Part shown: in pieces, positions 33,286-42,524 of the stretch
Layout of the letters: each line of letters opens with the position of its first letter
Position numbering within the stretch: the first letter of the stretch is position 1
Assembly: GCA_022511265.1 (NCBI GenBank)
Contig: JAFLRX010000016.1
Coordinates: 1 to 50,774 of the forward strand
DNA: 50,774 nt
Origin: Eubacterium sp.
GTDB lineage: Bacteria > Bacillota > Clostridia > Oscillospirales > Ruminococcaceae
Reading direction: 5' to 3'
Notes under the pieces: model-generated
The model's database searches: none
Seen by the model: only the letters and a program-made list of their open reading frames with translations
What the model was told of the DNA's origin: nothing
Translations under genes and position numbers: made by a program

Positions 33286-34224
33286 AATATATTTATCAAT
33301 AATAAACTTCGGTCTTTCCTTGACCTCCATATATATCTTTCCTATATACTCGCCGACGACGCCTATTGCCATTATCTGTATGCCGCTGAGAAACCATATC
33401 GAGCAGAACAGCGAACTCCAACCAGCCTCAGAGTGTCCCAGCAGCCCCTGTACTATCGCATAGATTATAAAGCCGAGGCTTACCAGAAACACAAGAAAGC
33501 CCACCACCGTCACCATTCTTATCGGCTTTATCGAAAAGCTGGTGATACCGTCAAACGCAAAGGACAGCATTTTTTTCAGCGGATATTTTGACTCTCCGGC
33601 AAAGCGTTCGCTGCGCTCGTAATACACGATATCGCTCTTAAAGCCTATCTGCTTTACTATGCCGCGCAGGAAGATATTGACCTCTTTGAACTCTGACAGT
33701 GCCTCCAGCGCGCGCTTGGAGATAAGACGGTAATCGGCGTGGTTGTTGATAATGTCCACGCCCAGCAGCCGCATAAAGTTATAGAACATATTGGCGGTGC
33801 CGCGCTTGAACGCGGTGTCTTTTTTTCTTGACGAGCGCACACCGTATACTATGTCGCAGCCGTCCTCGTATTTATCCAGAAATTGGTCTATCGCCTCTAT
33901 ATCGTCTTGCAGGTCGGCGTCCATCGAGATGGTGATGTCGGCGCGTTCTTTCGCGGTCATCAGACCCGCGAGCAGCGCGTTCTGATGTCCGCGGTTGCGG
34001 CTGAGCTTTACCCCGGCGAACAGGCTGTCGGTGTTATGCAGCCCCTCGATTATCTCCCAGGTCTTGTCGCGGCTGCCGTCATCCACGAACAGCACGCGGC
34101 TCTTATCCGAGATGCGACCCGCGTCTATCAGCGCGGTCATTTTTATTTTCAGCCGTGAGGATGTCTCAGCCAGCACAGGTTCTTCATTATAGCAGGGTAC
34201 GACTATATACAGAATGTTTTGCAT
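33277..34224 (-). CDS. GtrB/DPM1-like family 2 glycosyltransferase
   Basis: A 315-residue membrane glycosyltransferase: GT-A catalytic domain (about 1-220) with YIVVPCYNEEPVLAET at the start and SMDADLQDD as the metal-binding motif, then two C-terminal membrane helices (about 235-300). Such proteins load a sugar onto undecaprenyl phosphate for later transfer to wall or surface polymers. AAAGGAC precedes the ATG and a good promoter lies upstream. No GtrA flippase or GtrC-like transferase is next to it. The stop codon comes from repeat element 2. Confidence 0.93.
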   Translation of the reverse strand: MQNILYIVVPCYNEEPVLAETSSRLKIKMTALIDAGRISDKSRVLFVDDGSRDKTWEIIEGLHNTDSLFAGVKLSRNRGHQNALLAGLMTAKERADITISMDADLQDDIEAIDQFLDKYEDGCDIVYGVRSSRKKDTAFKRGTANMFYNFMRLLGVDIINNHADYRLISKRALEALSEFKEVNIFLRGIVKQIGFKSDIVYYERSERFAGESKYPLKKMLSFAFDGITSFSIKPIRMVTVVGFLVFLVSLGFIIYAIVQGLLGHSEAGWSSLFCSIWFLSGIQIMAIGVVGEYIGKIYMEVKERPKFIIDKYIDE

Positions 34225-34256
34225 GATGTTGTCCTTTCGATGTTTCTATAAAGACA

Positions 34257-34285
34257 AGTATACCCCATTTCCGGCATTTTGTAAA
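34257..34285 (-). promoter_or_regulatory. promoter of the glycosyltransferase gene
   Basis: On the minus strand TTTACA (34285-34280), 17-bp spacer and TATACT (34262-34257). Confidence 0.75.
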
Positions 34286-34465
34286 CATTTTTTTCTAAAA
34301 ATTATCTTAAAATTTGCCATGTGCTTTAATATCGGCTTTGTGTATGGCAGGACTGCTCGGCGAGACCGACCTCAAGCCTGTTCGGTCGGAATACCGCGCG
34401 AGGTATCATCATATACTGTCTTTGCGCGCGAAGTAAAAAATTATTGTGAAAATTAATAAAAAACC
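34286..34465. other. non-coding part of the 325-bp gap before the GGDEF-EAL gene
   Basis: Between the two divergent promoters lies a GC-rich island (about 34345-34430) in AT-rich DNA. It can form CCGACC/GGTCGG (34366-34371 with 34384-34389) and CGCGCG/CGCGCG (34395-34400 with 34425-34430) around a small GTAT/ATAC stem. An 80-residue open frame crosses the region but lacks a ribosome binding site and recognisable motifs. I see no c-di-GMP riboswitch pattern. It may be regulatory DNA, an unrecognised small RNA or decayed sequence. Confidence 0.4.
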
Positions 34466-34494
34466 TTGATTTTACTAAAAAGATATGTTAAAAT
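34466..34494 (+). promoter_or_regulatory. promoter of the GGDEF-EAL gene
   Basis: TTGATT (34466-34471), 17-bp spacer and TAAAAT (34489-34494). Confidence 0.7.
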
Positions 34495-34549
34495 TATATA
34501 AACAGAAATTATTTTCTCAACATCTTTGCAACAGGAGGCGATAGCGTAA

Positions 34550-37081
34550 ATGCAGCTTGATACCGGCAATCAAAAAATGATCCACATTATAATAGAATTT
34601 TCCGAGGGCTTTCCTCTGATAATAAATCCATACACCGACGATGAGATAAGATACGGGACGCTTAACGAGCTGGTGCACCCCGACGATATACCCAATCTGA
34701 CAAAAATGTTCTCTGAATTCAGCGGGTTAAATCGTGACAGTATCGAGGCGCACTGCCGCCTGACCGTGGGCGGCGATTATCATCGCTTTTTTATCAGCTG
34801 CCGCGCGCTGGCTGCCGAAAACGGCAGACTGACCGGCTTTGAGGGGGCCATGCTTGACCTTACCGCGTATTTGTCCGAAACGTCAGATCGGCAGGAAAAC
34901 GCGCCTGACAGCGAGACAGTCTCGGTAAAGGGCGGGGAGAGCCTTGAGGACATCTTCGGCAAGGAGTACCTGCTCAGCCTGCAAAGACCGTTCTCCGGGG
35001 GTAATGTTTTTTCCGGCATATATGCGCCGGACGGCAGACTTATCTGTGCGGCGAAAGGACCTGGCGGTAAAAAGCATCTTAACGATTATCCCTACACCAC
35101 GCGGGAGAATATCCGCGTCAACCATGTAGAGTGCGGCAGCTGGGTGCTGGGCGCGAAGAGCGAAGAACTGCTGAATGACAACCTGCAATTCTGGGAGACG
35201 CTGGTGCAGACCTTGTCCCGCATGGCTAACGCGTTCGCGGCTCTGCTGGGTGAGATGGAAAACTCCCGCAGTGCGAACAAGCTGCTGGGTCAGAATATGG
35301 AAGAGCAGATTTTGCTGAACAACATATATGCGATAATCACCGAAAGCCCCACCGCGCTGAAGGCGCTGGAGGGTGTCACCGAGCTTGTCGGAGATTACTT
35401 CCGCCTTGACCGTATATGTATCGGCGGTCTGTCGGAAAACGGCGGCATAGACAGGATATGGTGCCGCGACCGTACGATAGATAAGGGCATGGTGGATAAG
35501 GAAAAGCGCAACAGACAGTTTTTCGGCGGGATAGCAAACGACCTGAAAAGCTATGCCGCAAGCTTTTCTTCCGATACGGTAAACGAATTTGCGGAGCAAG
35601 GGGTAAAGGCGTACGCGCTGTTCTCTCTGTTTGATTCGGGTGACAGCGACAGCGTTATCTCGTTCGAGATGCTGGATAACGAGCATAACTGGACCCAGCG
35701 CGAGCGCAAGCAGTTGAGAAATATATCCCAGATAATCTCCTCTATACTTATGCGTATATCTGCGCAGGAAAAGCTGGACGAATCCCGCAAAGAGCTGAGT
35801 AGGCTGGCGTTTTACGATTCTATCTTCAACACCCCCAACCGCGCAAAGCTGAGCGGCGACCTTTCCGCACTGTTAGAGCGCAGCGTCAGCGGCGCGGTGA
35901 TAGCGTTCAAGATAGCCAACACCCGCAACCTGTCGGCGTTGTACGGACATTCTTATTCCGATATGCTGCTGCGCAGCGTGGCGGAATATCTCTCAAAGCT
36001 GCCGATAAAGGACATAGGGGTATATTATTTCTCCAACGCGATATTTATGATAAACCTGCCGGGCTGCGGCAGCGACGGCGCGAAAAAGGTTGCCGAGACG
36101 CTGATATACCGCTTTTCGCTGCCGTGGGAGTTCCGCGGAGGACTGCATAATCTGAAATGCTGTATGGGTATCGCGTTTTATCCCTCAAACGGTAAAAACG
36201 CCGATGACATATGCAAGGCGGCCAGCGTTGCGATGTACCGCGCGCGTGAGTTCAGAAAGAACAGCTATACATTTTATTCCGGCACTTTGGAAAGCAGCCG
36301 CACGGCGGCGGGCAGTATGGAGCACCGCATAACCGAAAGCATAAATAACGGCATGGAGGGCTTTTCTCTCAAATTTCAGCCGATATTCATCGCGGGCAGC
36401 GGTGAGATAGCCTGCTGCGAGTGCCTTGTCCGCTTTAACGATCCGCTGTACGGAAATATACCCAACTCCACCCTCTTTCCGCTGGCGGAGAGCCTTGGGC
36501 TGTCCAATGCGATAGACGGCTGGGTGACCGAAAAGGCGTGCCGTTTCTGCAAAGAGGTACAGGACAGCGGTTTTCCGGATTTTAAGGTCAGCGTTAATCT
36601 TACCGCTGAAGAGCTGAAATCCGCCACGGTAATAAAGCAGACCGAGCGCGCACTGAAGGCAAGCGGGCTGTCGCCGGAATATCTTGTGCTGGAGATACCC
36701 GTCAAGGCAAATCTGCCGTACAACGACAACGCGGGGGTGCTGACCGACCTGAAGCGGCTGGGCGTAAGAGTGGGCATTGACAGCTACGGCAGCGAGAACA
36801 TCTCGCTGAAGATGCTGAAAAACCCGTATCTGGACGTCATCAGCATACCGCAGCAGCTGCTCAGTGATGTCGGCGATGAGTTTGACCGTATACTTACCGA
36901 GTCGGTAATATCTCTCGCCCATTGCAGCAATCTTAAAATCTGCATAAAGGGAATAGAAAACGAAGAGCAGCTTGCCGCCGCCGAGAAAAGCGGCGCGGAC
37001 AGGGTGCAGGGCTATTATTGCTCCAAACCTATGGACGGCGAGCAGATGAAGGAAGCTCTTATGTACTGCCGTATAAAATAA
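34550..37081 (+). CDS. GAF-GGDEF-EAL protein with degenerate catalytic motifs
   Basis: An 843-residue cytoplasmic signalling protein: a PAS-like N-terminus (about 10-105), a GAF-like region (about 265-410), a GGDEF-fold domain (about 420-580) and an EAL-fold domain (about 590-840). The GGDEF loop reads YFSNAIFMI, so the GGDEF residues are gone. In the EAL domain the motif is ECLVRF; the DDFG loop is DSYG, the lysine of KID is lost (ISIPQQ), and AEGVE is IKGIE. VQGYY is kept. It probably neither makes nor degrades c-di-GMP and may instead bind a ligand or partner. AGGAGG precedes the ATG. Confidence 0.88.
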   Translation: MQLDTGNQKMIHIIIEFSEGFPLIINPYTDDEIRYGTLNELVHPDDIPNLTKMFSEFSGLNRDSIEAHCRLTVGGDYHRFFISCRALAAENGRLTGFEGAMLDLTAYLSETSDRQENAPDSETVSVKGGESLEDIFGKEYLLSLQRPFSGGNVFSGIYAPDGRLICAAKGPGGKKHLNDYPYTTRENIRVNHVECGSWVLGAKSEELLNDNLQFWETLVQTLSRMANAFAALLGEMENSRSANKLLGQNMEEQILLNNIYAIITESPTALKALEGVTELVGDYFRLDRICIGGLSENGGIDRIWCRDRTIDKGMVDKEKRNRQFFGGIANDLKSYAASFSSDTVNEFAEQGVKAYALFSLFDSGDSDSVISFEMLDNEHNWTQRERKQLRNISQIISSILMRISAQEKLDESRKELSRLAFYDSIFNTPNRAKLSGDLSALLERSVSGAVIAFKIANTRNLSALYGHSYSDMLLRSVAEYLSKLPIKDIGVYYFSNAIFMINLPGCGSDGAKKVAETLIYRFSLPWEFRGGLHNLKCCMGIAFYPSNGKNADDICKAASVAMYRAREFRKNSYTFYSGTLESSRTAAGSMEHRITESINNGMEGFSLKFQPIFIAGSGEIACCECLVRFNDPLYGNIPNSTLFPLAESLGLSNAIDGWVTEKACRFCKEVQDSGFPDFKVSVNLTAEELKSATVIKQTERALKASGLSPEYLVLEIPVKANLPYNDNAGVLTDLKRLGVRVGIDSYGSENISLKMLKNPYLDVISIPQQLLSDVGDEFDRILTESVISLAHCSNLKICIKGIENEEQLAAAEKSGADRVQGYYCSKPMDGEQMKEALMYCRIK

Positions 37082-37088
37082 ACTAGTA

Positions 37089-37127
37089 AAAAAGCCGAAG
37101 AATTTTATCCTTTCCTCGGCTTTTTTG
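37089..37127 (+). terminator. terminator after the GGDEF-EAL gene
   Basis: Stem AAAAGCCGA/TCGGCTTTT with an internal GAA/TTC extension, followed by a TTTTTT run. Confidence 0.88.
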
Positions 37128-37176
37128 TATTTTATTTGAAAAAATTTTATAAAGCGGATATTTGCAAGAAATTCAC

Positions 37177-37205
37177 TTGAAAAATCGCATAAAAAAGTAT
37201 ATAAT
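37177..37205 (+). promoter_or_regulatory. promoter of the RodA/FtsW-galK unit
   Basis: TTGAAA (37177-37182), 17-bp spacer and TATAAT (37200-37205). Confidence 0.8.
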
Positions 37206-37242
37206 TATAATATATAGCGATTTTTTCGGGCATGGGTAAGAT

Positions 37243-38397
37243 ATGAAATACGTTTTATCAAAAATCAAGAGTTATTTCGTAAATATGGATAAGCTCCTGC
37301 TGCTGCTTTGCACGGGGATATGCGCGTTCGGCGTGTTTATCCATTATACGCTTTATCAGAACGATATCAGCGGTGACGTCACCGACTCGCAGTACAAGAC
37401 GCAGCTTGTGGCGGCGGTGGTCGGACTGGTCGCTGCGCTGATAATAGCGGCGATAAATTATAAATTCATCGCCAAGCTGTGGTATATTTATGCCCCGGTG
37501 TCACTCGGTATGACGCTGCTGCTGTTTACGTCGCTCGGCGTACAGCGGCAGGGTGCGGACGACATCGGCTGGCTGGACCTCGGTATAATGCAGTTCCAGC
37601 CGTCAGAGGTGCTGAAGCTGGCGTTTATATTGTCCTTTGCGTGGCATCTGTCAAAGGTCGAGGACAGAATGAACGAGCCGCTGCACTTTATCCTGCTGTG
37701 CATACACGGCGCGGTGCCGACACTGATAATACGGCAGACGGGCGACGACGGCTCGGCAATGGTGTTTTTGTTCATCTTTTTCTGTATGATGTTTGCGGCG
37801 GGGCTGTCATGGAAGTATATGGTGCTGTTCGCGGCGGCGGTACCGCCCGCGATATACGTGCTGTGGAATTACCTGATGCAGCCGCACCAGCGCCAGCGCT
37901 TTGAGATACTGTGGAATACCGAGCTGCAAGAGCAAGAAGCCATCGGCGCGTATATGCAGCAGCGGCTGGGTAAGATAGCCCTCGGCTCGGGCGGGCTGAC
38001 CGGGCAGGGGCTCAGCGGCGGCAATTACACCTATGTGCCGGAGATACACAACGACTTTATTTTTTCATATATAGGCATGACTATGGGTCTGCTCGGCTGT
38101 ATGCTGGTGGTGGGACTGCTGGCGGCACTGGCGATAAAGGTGCTGTCCGACGGCTCGACCGCGAAGGATACGCTGGGGCGGCTGATATGCGTGGGCGTGT
38201 TCTCGATGATAGTGTTCCATTCCGCGGTAAATATCGGAATGGTGCTGGGCATTGCGCCTGTTATCGGAATACCGTTGCCGTTTTTCAGCGCGGGCGGTAC
38301 ATCGACCGTCAGCCTGTTTGTGGGGATAGGCATGGTGCTGAGCGTCAACTCCCACAACATGAGAAAATATCATATGTTCTATTCGGAAGCGGACTAA
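37243..38397 (+). CDS. SEDS-family peptidoglycan glycosyltransferase (RodA/FtsW)
   Basis: A 384-residue polytopic membrane protein of about ten helices that polymerises lipid II. The FQPSE motif, TGDDGSAMVF, PEIHNDFIFSYIG with the essential aspartate, and GIPLPFFSAGGTS are all intact. The pattern fits RodA slightly better than FtsW or SpoVE because no division genes are near, but the choice is not certain. The ribosome binding site GGGTAAG is weak. The class B penicillin-binding partner is not adjacent; galK follows after 46 bp and is probably co-transcribed. Confidence 0.92.
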   Translation: MKYVLSKIKSYFVNMDKLLLLLCTGICAFGVFIHYTLYQNDISGDVTDSQYKTQLVAAVVGLVAALIIAAINYKFIAKLWYIYAPVSLGMTLLLFTSLGVQRQGADDIGWLDLGIMQFQPSEVLKLAFILSFAWHLSKVEDRMNEPLHFILLCIHGAVPTLIIRQTGDDGSAMVFLFIFFCMMFAAGLSWKYMVLFAAAVPPAIYVLWNYLMQPHQRQRFEILWNTELQEQEAIGAYMQQRLGKIALGSGGLTGQGLSGGNYTYVPEIHNDFIFSYIGMTMGLLGCMLVVGLLAALAIKVLSDGSTAKDTLGRLICVGVFSMIVFHSAVNIGMVLGIAPVIGIPLPFFSAGGTSTVSLFVGIGMVLSVNSHNMRKYHMFYSEAD

Positions 38398-38443
38398 TAT
38401 CGGGTTTTCCCCGTTAATTGTATATCGAAAGGAAAAGAAATCT

Positions 38444-39703
38444 ATGGCAAAGCAGATTACTTCGGGACTTACCGAGCTGTACCTTAAACACGAGATAGAG
38501 GCACAGAAAGAGCGATACGCAAAGGCGACCAAGGCGTTCTGTGAGTTCTTCAACACTGACGATACGGGGTTGAGATATTTCTCCGCGCCGGGACGCACCG
38601 AGGTGGGCGGCAACCACACCGACCATAACCACGGCAAGGTGCTGGCGGCCAGCGTCAACCTTGACGTCATCGCGGTGGTAAAGGAGACCGGCGACGGCAA
38701 GATAACGATAAAGTCAGAGGGCTTTCCGGTAGATGAGATAAGCATAGACGACCTTGAGGCGCGCGAGAGCGAGAAGAACACCTCCGCGGCACTGATACGC
38801 GGCGTGGCTGCGGGCTTTGCGGCGCAGGGGCTTGCGATAGGCGGCTTTCAGGCGTACACCGTGTCCAGCGTGCTGAAGGGTTCGGGACTTTCTTCCTCGG
38901 CGGCGTTTGAGGTGCTGACCGGAACTATTCTTTCCGGGCTGTTCAACCGCGGCGCTATCAGCCCTGTTACCATTGCGCAGATAGCCCAGCTTGCGGAGAA
39001 CGTATACTTCGGCAAGCCCAGCGGACTGATGGATCAGATGGCAAGCTCGGTCGGCGGCTTTACCGCGATAGATTTCAAAAACACCAAGGCGCCCATAATC
39101 GAGAACATACCCTTAAAGTTTGAAAAATTCAATCACGCGCTGTGCATAATAGACACCAAGGCGGACCATGCTGACCTCACCGCCGAATACTCCGCCATCC
39201 CCAACGAGATGAAGCAGATAGCAAACTATTTCTCGGTGGATTATTTAAGAGAGATATGCCGCGCGGACGTTATACTTAACATCAACCTGCTGCGCGAGCA
39301 GTTCGGGGACAGGGCGGTGCTGCGCGCGCTCCACTTCTTTGATGAGAACGAGAGGGTGGACAAGCTGGCACACTCGCTGAAAAACGGCAACTTCGACGAC
39401 TTTTTAAGCTCGATAAACGAGAGCGGAAACTCCAGCTATAAATACTTACAGAACATCTTCGCGGTGTCCGACCACACCAGTCAGGCAATAGGCATCGCGC
39501 TGAACGTGGCAGAGCACGCGCTGGCAAGAAAAGGCGCTTGCCGCGTACACGGCGGCGGCTTTGCCGGTACTATACAGGCGTTCGTCCCTCTTGAGCTGCT
39601 CAAGAGATTTAAGATGGATATGGAAAAGGTGTTCGGCGCGGGCAGCTGCCATATACTTACCATACGCTCGATAGGCGGCACGGAAGTATTGCCTAATTCA
39701 TAA
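38444..39703 (+). CDS. galK: galactokinase
   Basis: Phosphorylates galactose at C1 in the Leloir pathway. It has 419 residues. The signature GRTEVGGNHTDHNHGKVL lies near residue 50, the GHMP phosphate loop LKGSGLSSSAAFEVL near residue 147, and RVHGGGFAGTIQAF is the C-terminal motif. It is longer than the usual 390 by an N-terminal helix. galT and galE are not nearby. AAAGGAAA precedes the ATG. Its TAA stop lies in the arm of repeat element 3. Confidence 0.95.
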   Translation: MAKQITSGLTELYLKHEIEAQKERYAKATKAFCEFFNTDDTGLRYFSAPGRTEVGGNHTDHNHGKVLAASVNLDVIAVVKETGDGKITIKSEGFPVDEISIDDLEARESEKNTSAALIRGVAAGFAAQGLAIGGFQAYTVSSVLKGSGLSSSAAFEVLTGTILSGLFNRGAISPVTIAQIAQLAENVYFGKPSGLMDQMASSVGGFTAIDFKNTKAPIIENIPLKFEKFNHALCIIDTKADHADLTAEYSAIPNEMKQIANYFSVDYLREICRADVILNINLLREQFGDRAVLRALHFFDENERVDKLAHSLKNGNFDDFLSSINESGNSSYKYLQNIFAVSDHTSQAIGIALNVAEHALARKGACRVHGGGFAGTIQAFVPLELLKRFKMDMEKVFGAGSCHILTIRSIGGTEVLPNS

Positions 39704-39765
39704 TGCATAATTAAAGTGTGCCTCGCCTTACGGCGCGGCACACAAACGAATTGAAAATAATCTAT
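39694..39765. repeat. palindromic repeat element 3 between galK and hflX
   Basis: About 70 bp: left arm TAATTCATAATGCATAATTA, a central 12-bp hairpin with one mismatch (GTGTGCCTCGCC 39716-39727 with 39732-39743), and a right part ending in GATTATTTTC on the minus strand. The arms supply the stop codons of both converging genes; the central hairpin could act as a bidirectional terminator. It matches element 2 in arm sequence. Confidence 0.7.
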
Positions 39766-41006
39766 TCGGTGATAAAAGCACTGAATTTATTCTTATACTT
39801 TTTCTCGATAACGGCGGTTATCTTTATCGCCTCGGGGAGATATTCTTCGCTGATTATGCTGCCGTATTTGCGTACCGATGCGGCGTCGGCGGCACTTTCA
39901 TAAGGGAAGGACAGCGACAGCGTCACTACTCTGTCCGACAGCTTGTCGGCAATGACCTGCTTCAGTCTGTCCAGTCCCTGTCCGGTTTTCGCCGAGATCT
40001 TGACGGTGCTTTCGTCCTCGGGAAAATCGTAATCGGTTTTATCGCATTTGTTCAGCACGTTTATTACGGGGATATCCCCGCAGCCAAGCTCTCCCAGCAG
40101 CTGCTCGGTGGTCTTTATCTTGTCTGCCAGCTGCTCGTCGGAGATGTCGCAGACGTGCAGTATTATATCGGCGCTTGCCGCCTCTTCCAGCGTTGACTTG
40201 AATGCCTCTACCAGATGGTGCGGAAGACGGCGGATAAGCCCTACGGTGTCTATCAGCGTGAGACTGCGCCCGTCGGGTAATTCTATCGCGCGCGAGGTAA
40301 GGTCAAGTGTGGCAAACAGCTTGTCCTCGGCAAGCACTCCGGCATCCGTCAGGGTGTTGAGCAAGGTTGACTTACCCGCGTTGGTATAGCCCACTATCGC
40401 GCCAACCAGCACATCGTCCTTCTTGCGGCGTTTGCGGGTGACGGTGCGGCGTTTTTCCAGCTCGGCAAGCTCGTCATTCAGTTTGTCCAGCCTGCGGCGG
40501 ATGTGACGGCGGTCGCTTTCCAGCTTGGTCTCGCCCGGTCCGCGTGTACCGATACCGCCGCCGAGCCTTGACAGAGATGTACCCAGCCCCGCAAGGCGGG
40601 ATAGACGGTATTTCAGCTGTGCGGCCTCTACCTGCAATTTACCCTCGTTAGTCACCGCGCGCATCGCAAATATGTCAAGTATCAGCATAGTGCGGTCGAT
40701 AACGCGTATATTTGTTATATCCTCGATATTTCGTATCTGTGACGAGGACAGCTCGGTATCAAAGATGATAAGCTGCGCGTCAAGGCTTTGCGCCGCCTCG
40801 GTAAGCTCTCTCAGCTTGCCCTCGCCTATCACGGTGGCGGCGTCCTCGGCAGGACGCTTTTGAATGACGCGGCAGACGGTGACCGCCCCGGCGGTCTTGG
40901 CAAGCTCTTCCAGCTCGTCCATTGATATTTCCGCGTCATATTCGCCGGTATCTACTCCGGCAAGTACTGCGTTGATGTACTCTTCGTTTTTTATTTTTTC
41001 ATTCAT
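39762..41006 (-). CDS. hflX: GTPase HflX
   Basis: Ribosome-associated GTPase that splits stalled 70S ribosomes under stress. It has 414 residues. The N-terminal HflX domain includes LSRLGGGIGTRGPGETKLE and the RRHIRRRLDKL helix; the GTPase motifs are GYTNAGKSTLLNTL, DTVGLIRRLPHHLVEAF and NKCDKTD. GGAGA precedes the ATG. It is divergent from nadB with only 33 bp between the start codons, so its promoter must lie inside nadB. It ends within repeat element 3. Confidence 0.96.
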   Translation of the reverse strand: MNEKIKNEEYINAVLAGVDTGEYDAEISMDELEELAKTAGAVTVCRVIQKRPAEDAATVIGEGKLRELTEAAQSLDAQLIIFDTELSSSQIRNIEDITNIRVIDRTMLILDIFAMRAVTNEGKLQVEAAQLKYRLSRLAGLGTSLSRLGGGIGTRGPGETKLESDRRHIRRRLDKLNDELAELEKRRTVTRKRRKKDDVLVGAIVGYTNAGKSTLLNTLTDAGVLAEDKLFATLDLTSRAIELPDGRSLTLIDTVGLIRRLPHHLVEAFKSTLEEAASADIILHVCDISDEQLADKIKTTEQLLGELGCGDIPVINVLNKCDKTDYDFPEDESTVKISAKTGQGLDRLKQVIADKLSDRVVTLSLSFPYESAADAASVRKYGSIISEEYLPEAIKITAVIEKKYKNKFSAFITE

Positions 41007-41039
41007 AATTACTCTCCTTTACAGAAAGGACTGATATAC

Positions 41040-42524
41040 ATGATATTCAGAGAATACGATGTGATAATCGTCGGCTCCGGCGTGTCGGGTCTGTATGCCG
41101 CGCTGAATTTGGACAGCCGTATGAAGATACTCATGCTGTCAAAGCGCGAGCTTACGCTGTGCAACTCCGCGCTCGCGCAGGGGGGCGTCGCGGCGGTGAT
41201 GGATGACGATAACGACAGCTTTGACCTGCATATCAAGGACACGTTGATAGCGGGCGGTTATCAGAACGACCGCGACAATCTCAGGATACTGGTAGAGCAG
41301 GGACCTAAGGACGTTAAGAACCTGCTTTCCCACGGTGTGGAATTTGACCGCAAGACCGACGGCAGCATCGACCTGACGCTTGAGGGCGGACACAGCCGCC
41401 GCAGGATAGCGCACCATAAGGACAGCACCGGCTATGAGATAGTCACCTCGCTTATCGAGCGGGTGCAAAAGCTGGACAACGTCACCGTGCTGGAAAACAG
41501 CCACCTGCTGGGACTGGAAAAACGGGGGGACGCTTTCCTTGCGGACGTTATGCAGGACGATTCTCACCACTATTATACCACAAAGGCAGCGGTGCTTGCA
41601 ACAGGCGGAATAGGAAGAGTTTATGATTTTACCACAAATTCCGCGATAGCGACCGGCGACGGCATACAGTTCGCCTACAATATGGGCGCTGAGATAAAGC
41701 ATTTAAGCTATGTGCAGTTTCACCCCACGGCGTTTGCCGATAGGAAAAACCGAGAGTGCTTTCTGGTTTCCGAGGCGGTGCGCGGCGAGGGCGCGTATCT
41801 GCTCAACTGTCACAAAAAACGCTTTATGGACAAATACGAGCCGGAGCGTAAAGAGCTTGCCCCGCGCGACGTGGTATCTAAATGCATACTGGCAGAGCAA
41901 AAGGAGACCGGCAGCGATGAATTTTTCCTTGACATATCCCATAAGGGTGAGGAGTTTATCAAAAACCGTTTCCCGATGATATATCAAAAGGTCCTTGAAA
42001 AGGGCTATGACATGACCAAAGAGCCGATACCGATATACCCCTGCCAGCATTATCTTATGGGCGGCATTGCGGTAAACGGTAACGGCGCGACCACCGTCGA
42101 GGGCCTGTACGCGGCGGGCGAATGCGCGCACACCGGCGTACATGGCATCAACCGTCTCGCCAGCAACTCTCTGCTGGAGGCACTGGTATTCAGCCGCCTT
42201 ATCGCGGAGGATATAAACAAGAACTATCAGCCGTCCGATTGCGGCGAGCGGGAATACGATTATCCCGCGCCCGAGGGCAAGCCGCTGCCGTCCGGTATCC
42301 GTACCGAGATACGCCACATAATGCAAAAGTCGTATTTCGTACTGCCGGATTACGAACAGGCACAGAAAAACCTCGGACGGGTGGAAGAATTAAAGGATAT
42401 GCTGTATAACGGCGGTTATGAGATAACGCCGGATTACATCGAGGCAAAGTCATTGACAACGGTGGCGTATATCATTCTCGGTGAGGTAGTCGCCGAGGGA
42501 AAGGAAAAGGGTATAATAAAATGA
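41040..42524 (+). CDS. nadB: L-aspartate oxidase
   Basis: FAD enzyme that oxidises aspartate to iminoaspartate, the first step of de novo NAD synthesis. It has 494 residues. The FAD-binding VIIVGSGVSGLYAALNLD lies at the N-terminus, with SALAQGGVAAV, and GINRLASNSLLEALVF near residue 370. AGAAAGGA precedes the ATG. It overlaps nadC by four bases (ATGA). Quinolinate synthase nadA, usually the first gene, is not in this window. Confidence 0.96.
   Translation: MIFREYDVIIVGSGVSGLYAALNLDSRMKILMLSKRELTLCNSALAQGGVAAVMDDDNDSFDLHIKDTLIAGGYQNDRDNLRILVEQGPKDVKNLLSHGVEFDRKTDGSIDLTLEGGHSRRRIAHHKDSTGYEIVTSLIERVQKLDNVTVLENSHLLGLEKRGDAFLADVMQDDSHHYYTTKAAVLATGGIGRVYDFTTNSAIATGDGIQFAYNMGAEIKHLSYVQFHPTAFADRKNRECFLVSEAVRGEGAYLLNCHKKRFMDKYEPERKELAPRDVVSKCILAEQKETGSDEFFLDISHKGEEFIKNRFPMIYQKVLEKGYDMTKEPIPIYPCQHYLMGGIAVNGNGATTVEGLYAAGECAHTGVHGINRLASNSLLEALVFSRLIAEDINKNYQPSDCGEREYDYPAPEGKPLPSGIRTEIRHIMQKSYFVLPDYEQAQKNLGRVEELKDMLYNGGYEITPDYIEAKSLTTVAYIILGEVVAEGKEKGIIK

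Noticed and set aside
34214-34456. 80-codon plus-strand open frame before the GGDEF-EAL gene
   Set aside because: It begins inside the glycosyltransferase start, has no ribosome binding site, and the composition looks non-coding.
34286-34465. c-di-GMP riboswitch before the GGDEF-EAL gene
   Set aside because: The structured island precedes the promoter of that gene, and I do not see the conserved core of the GEMM or class II aptamers.
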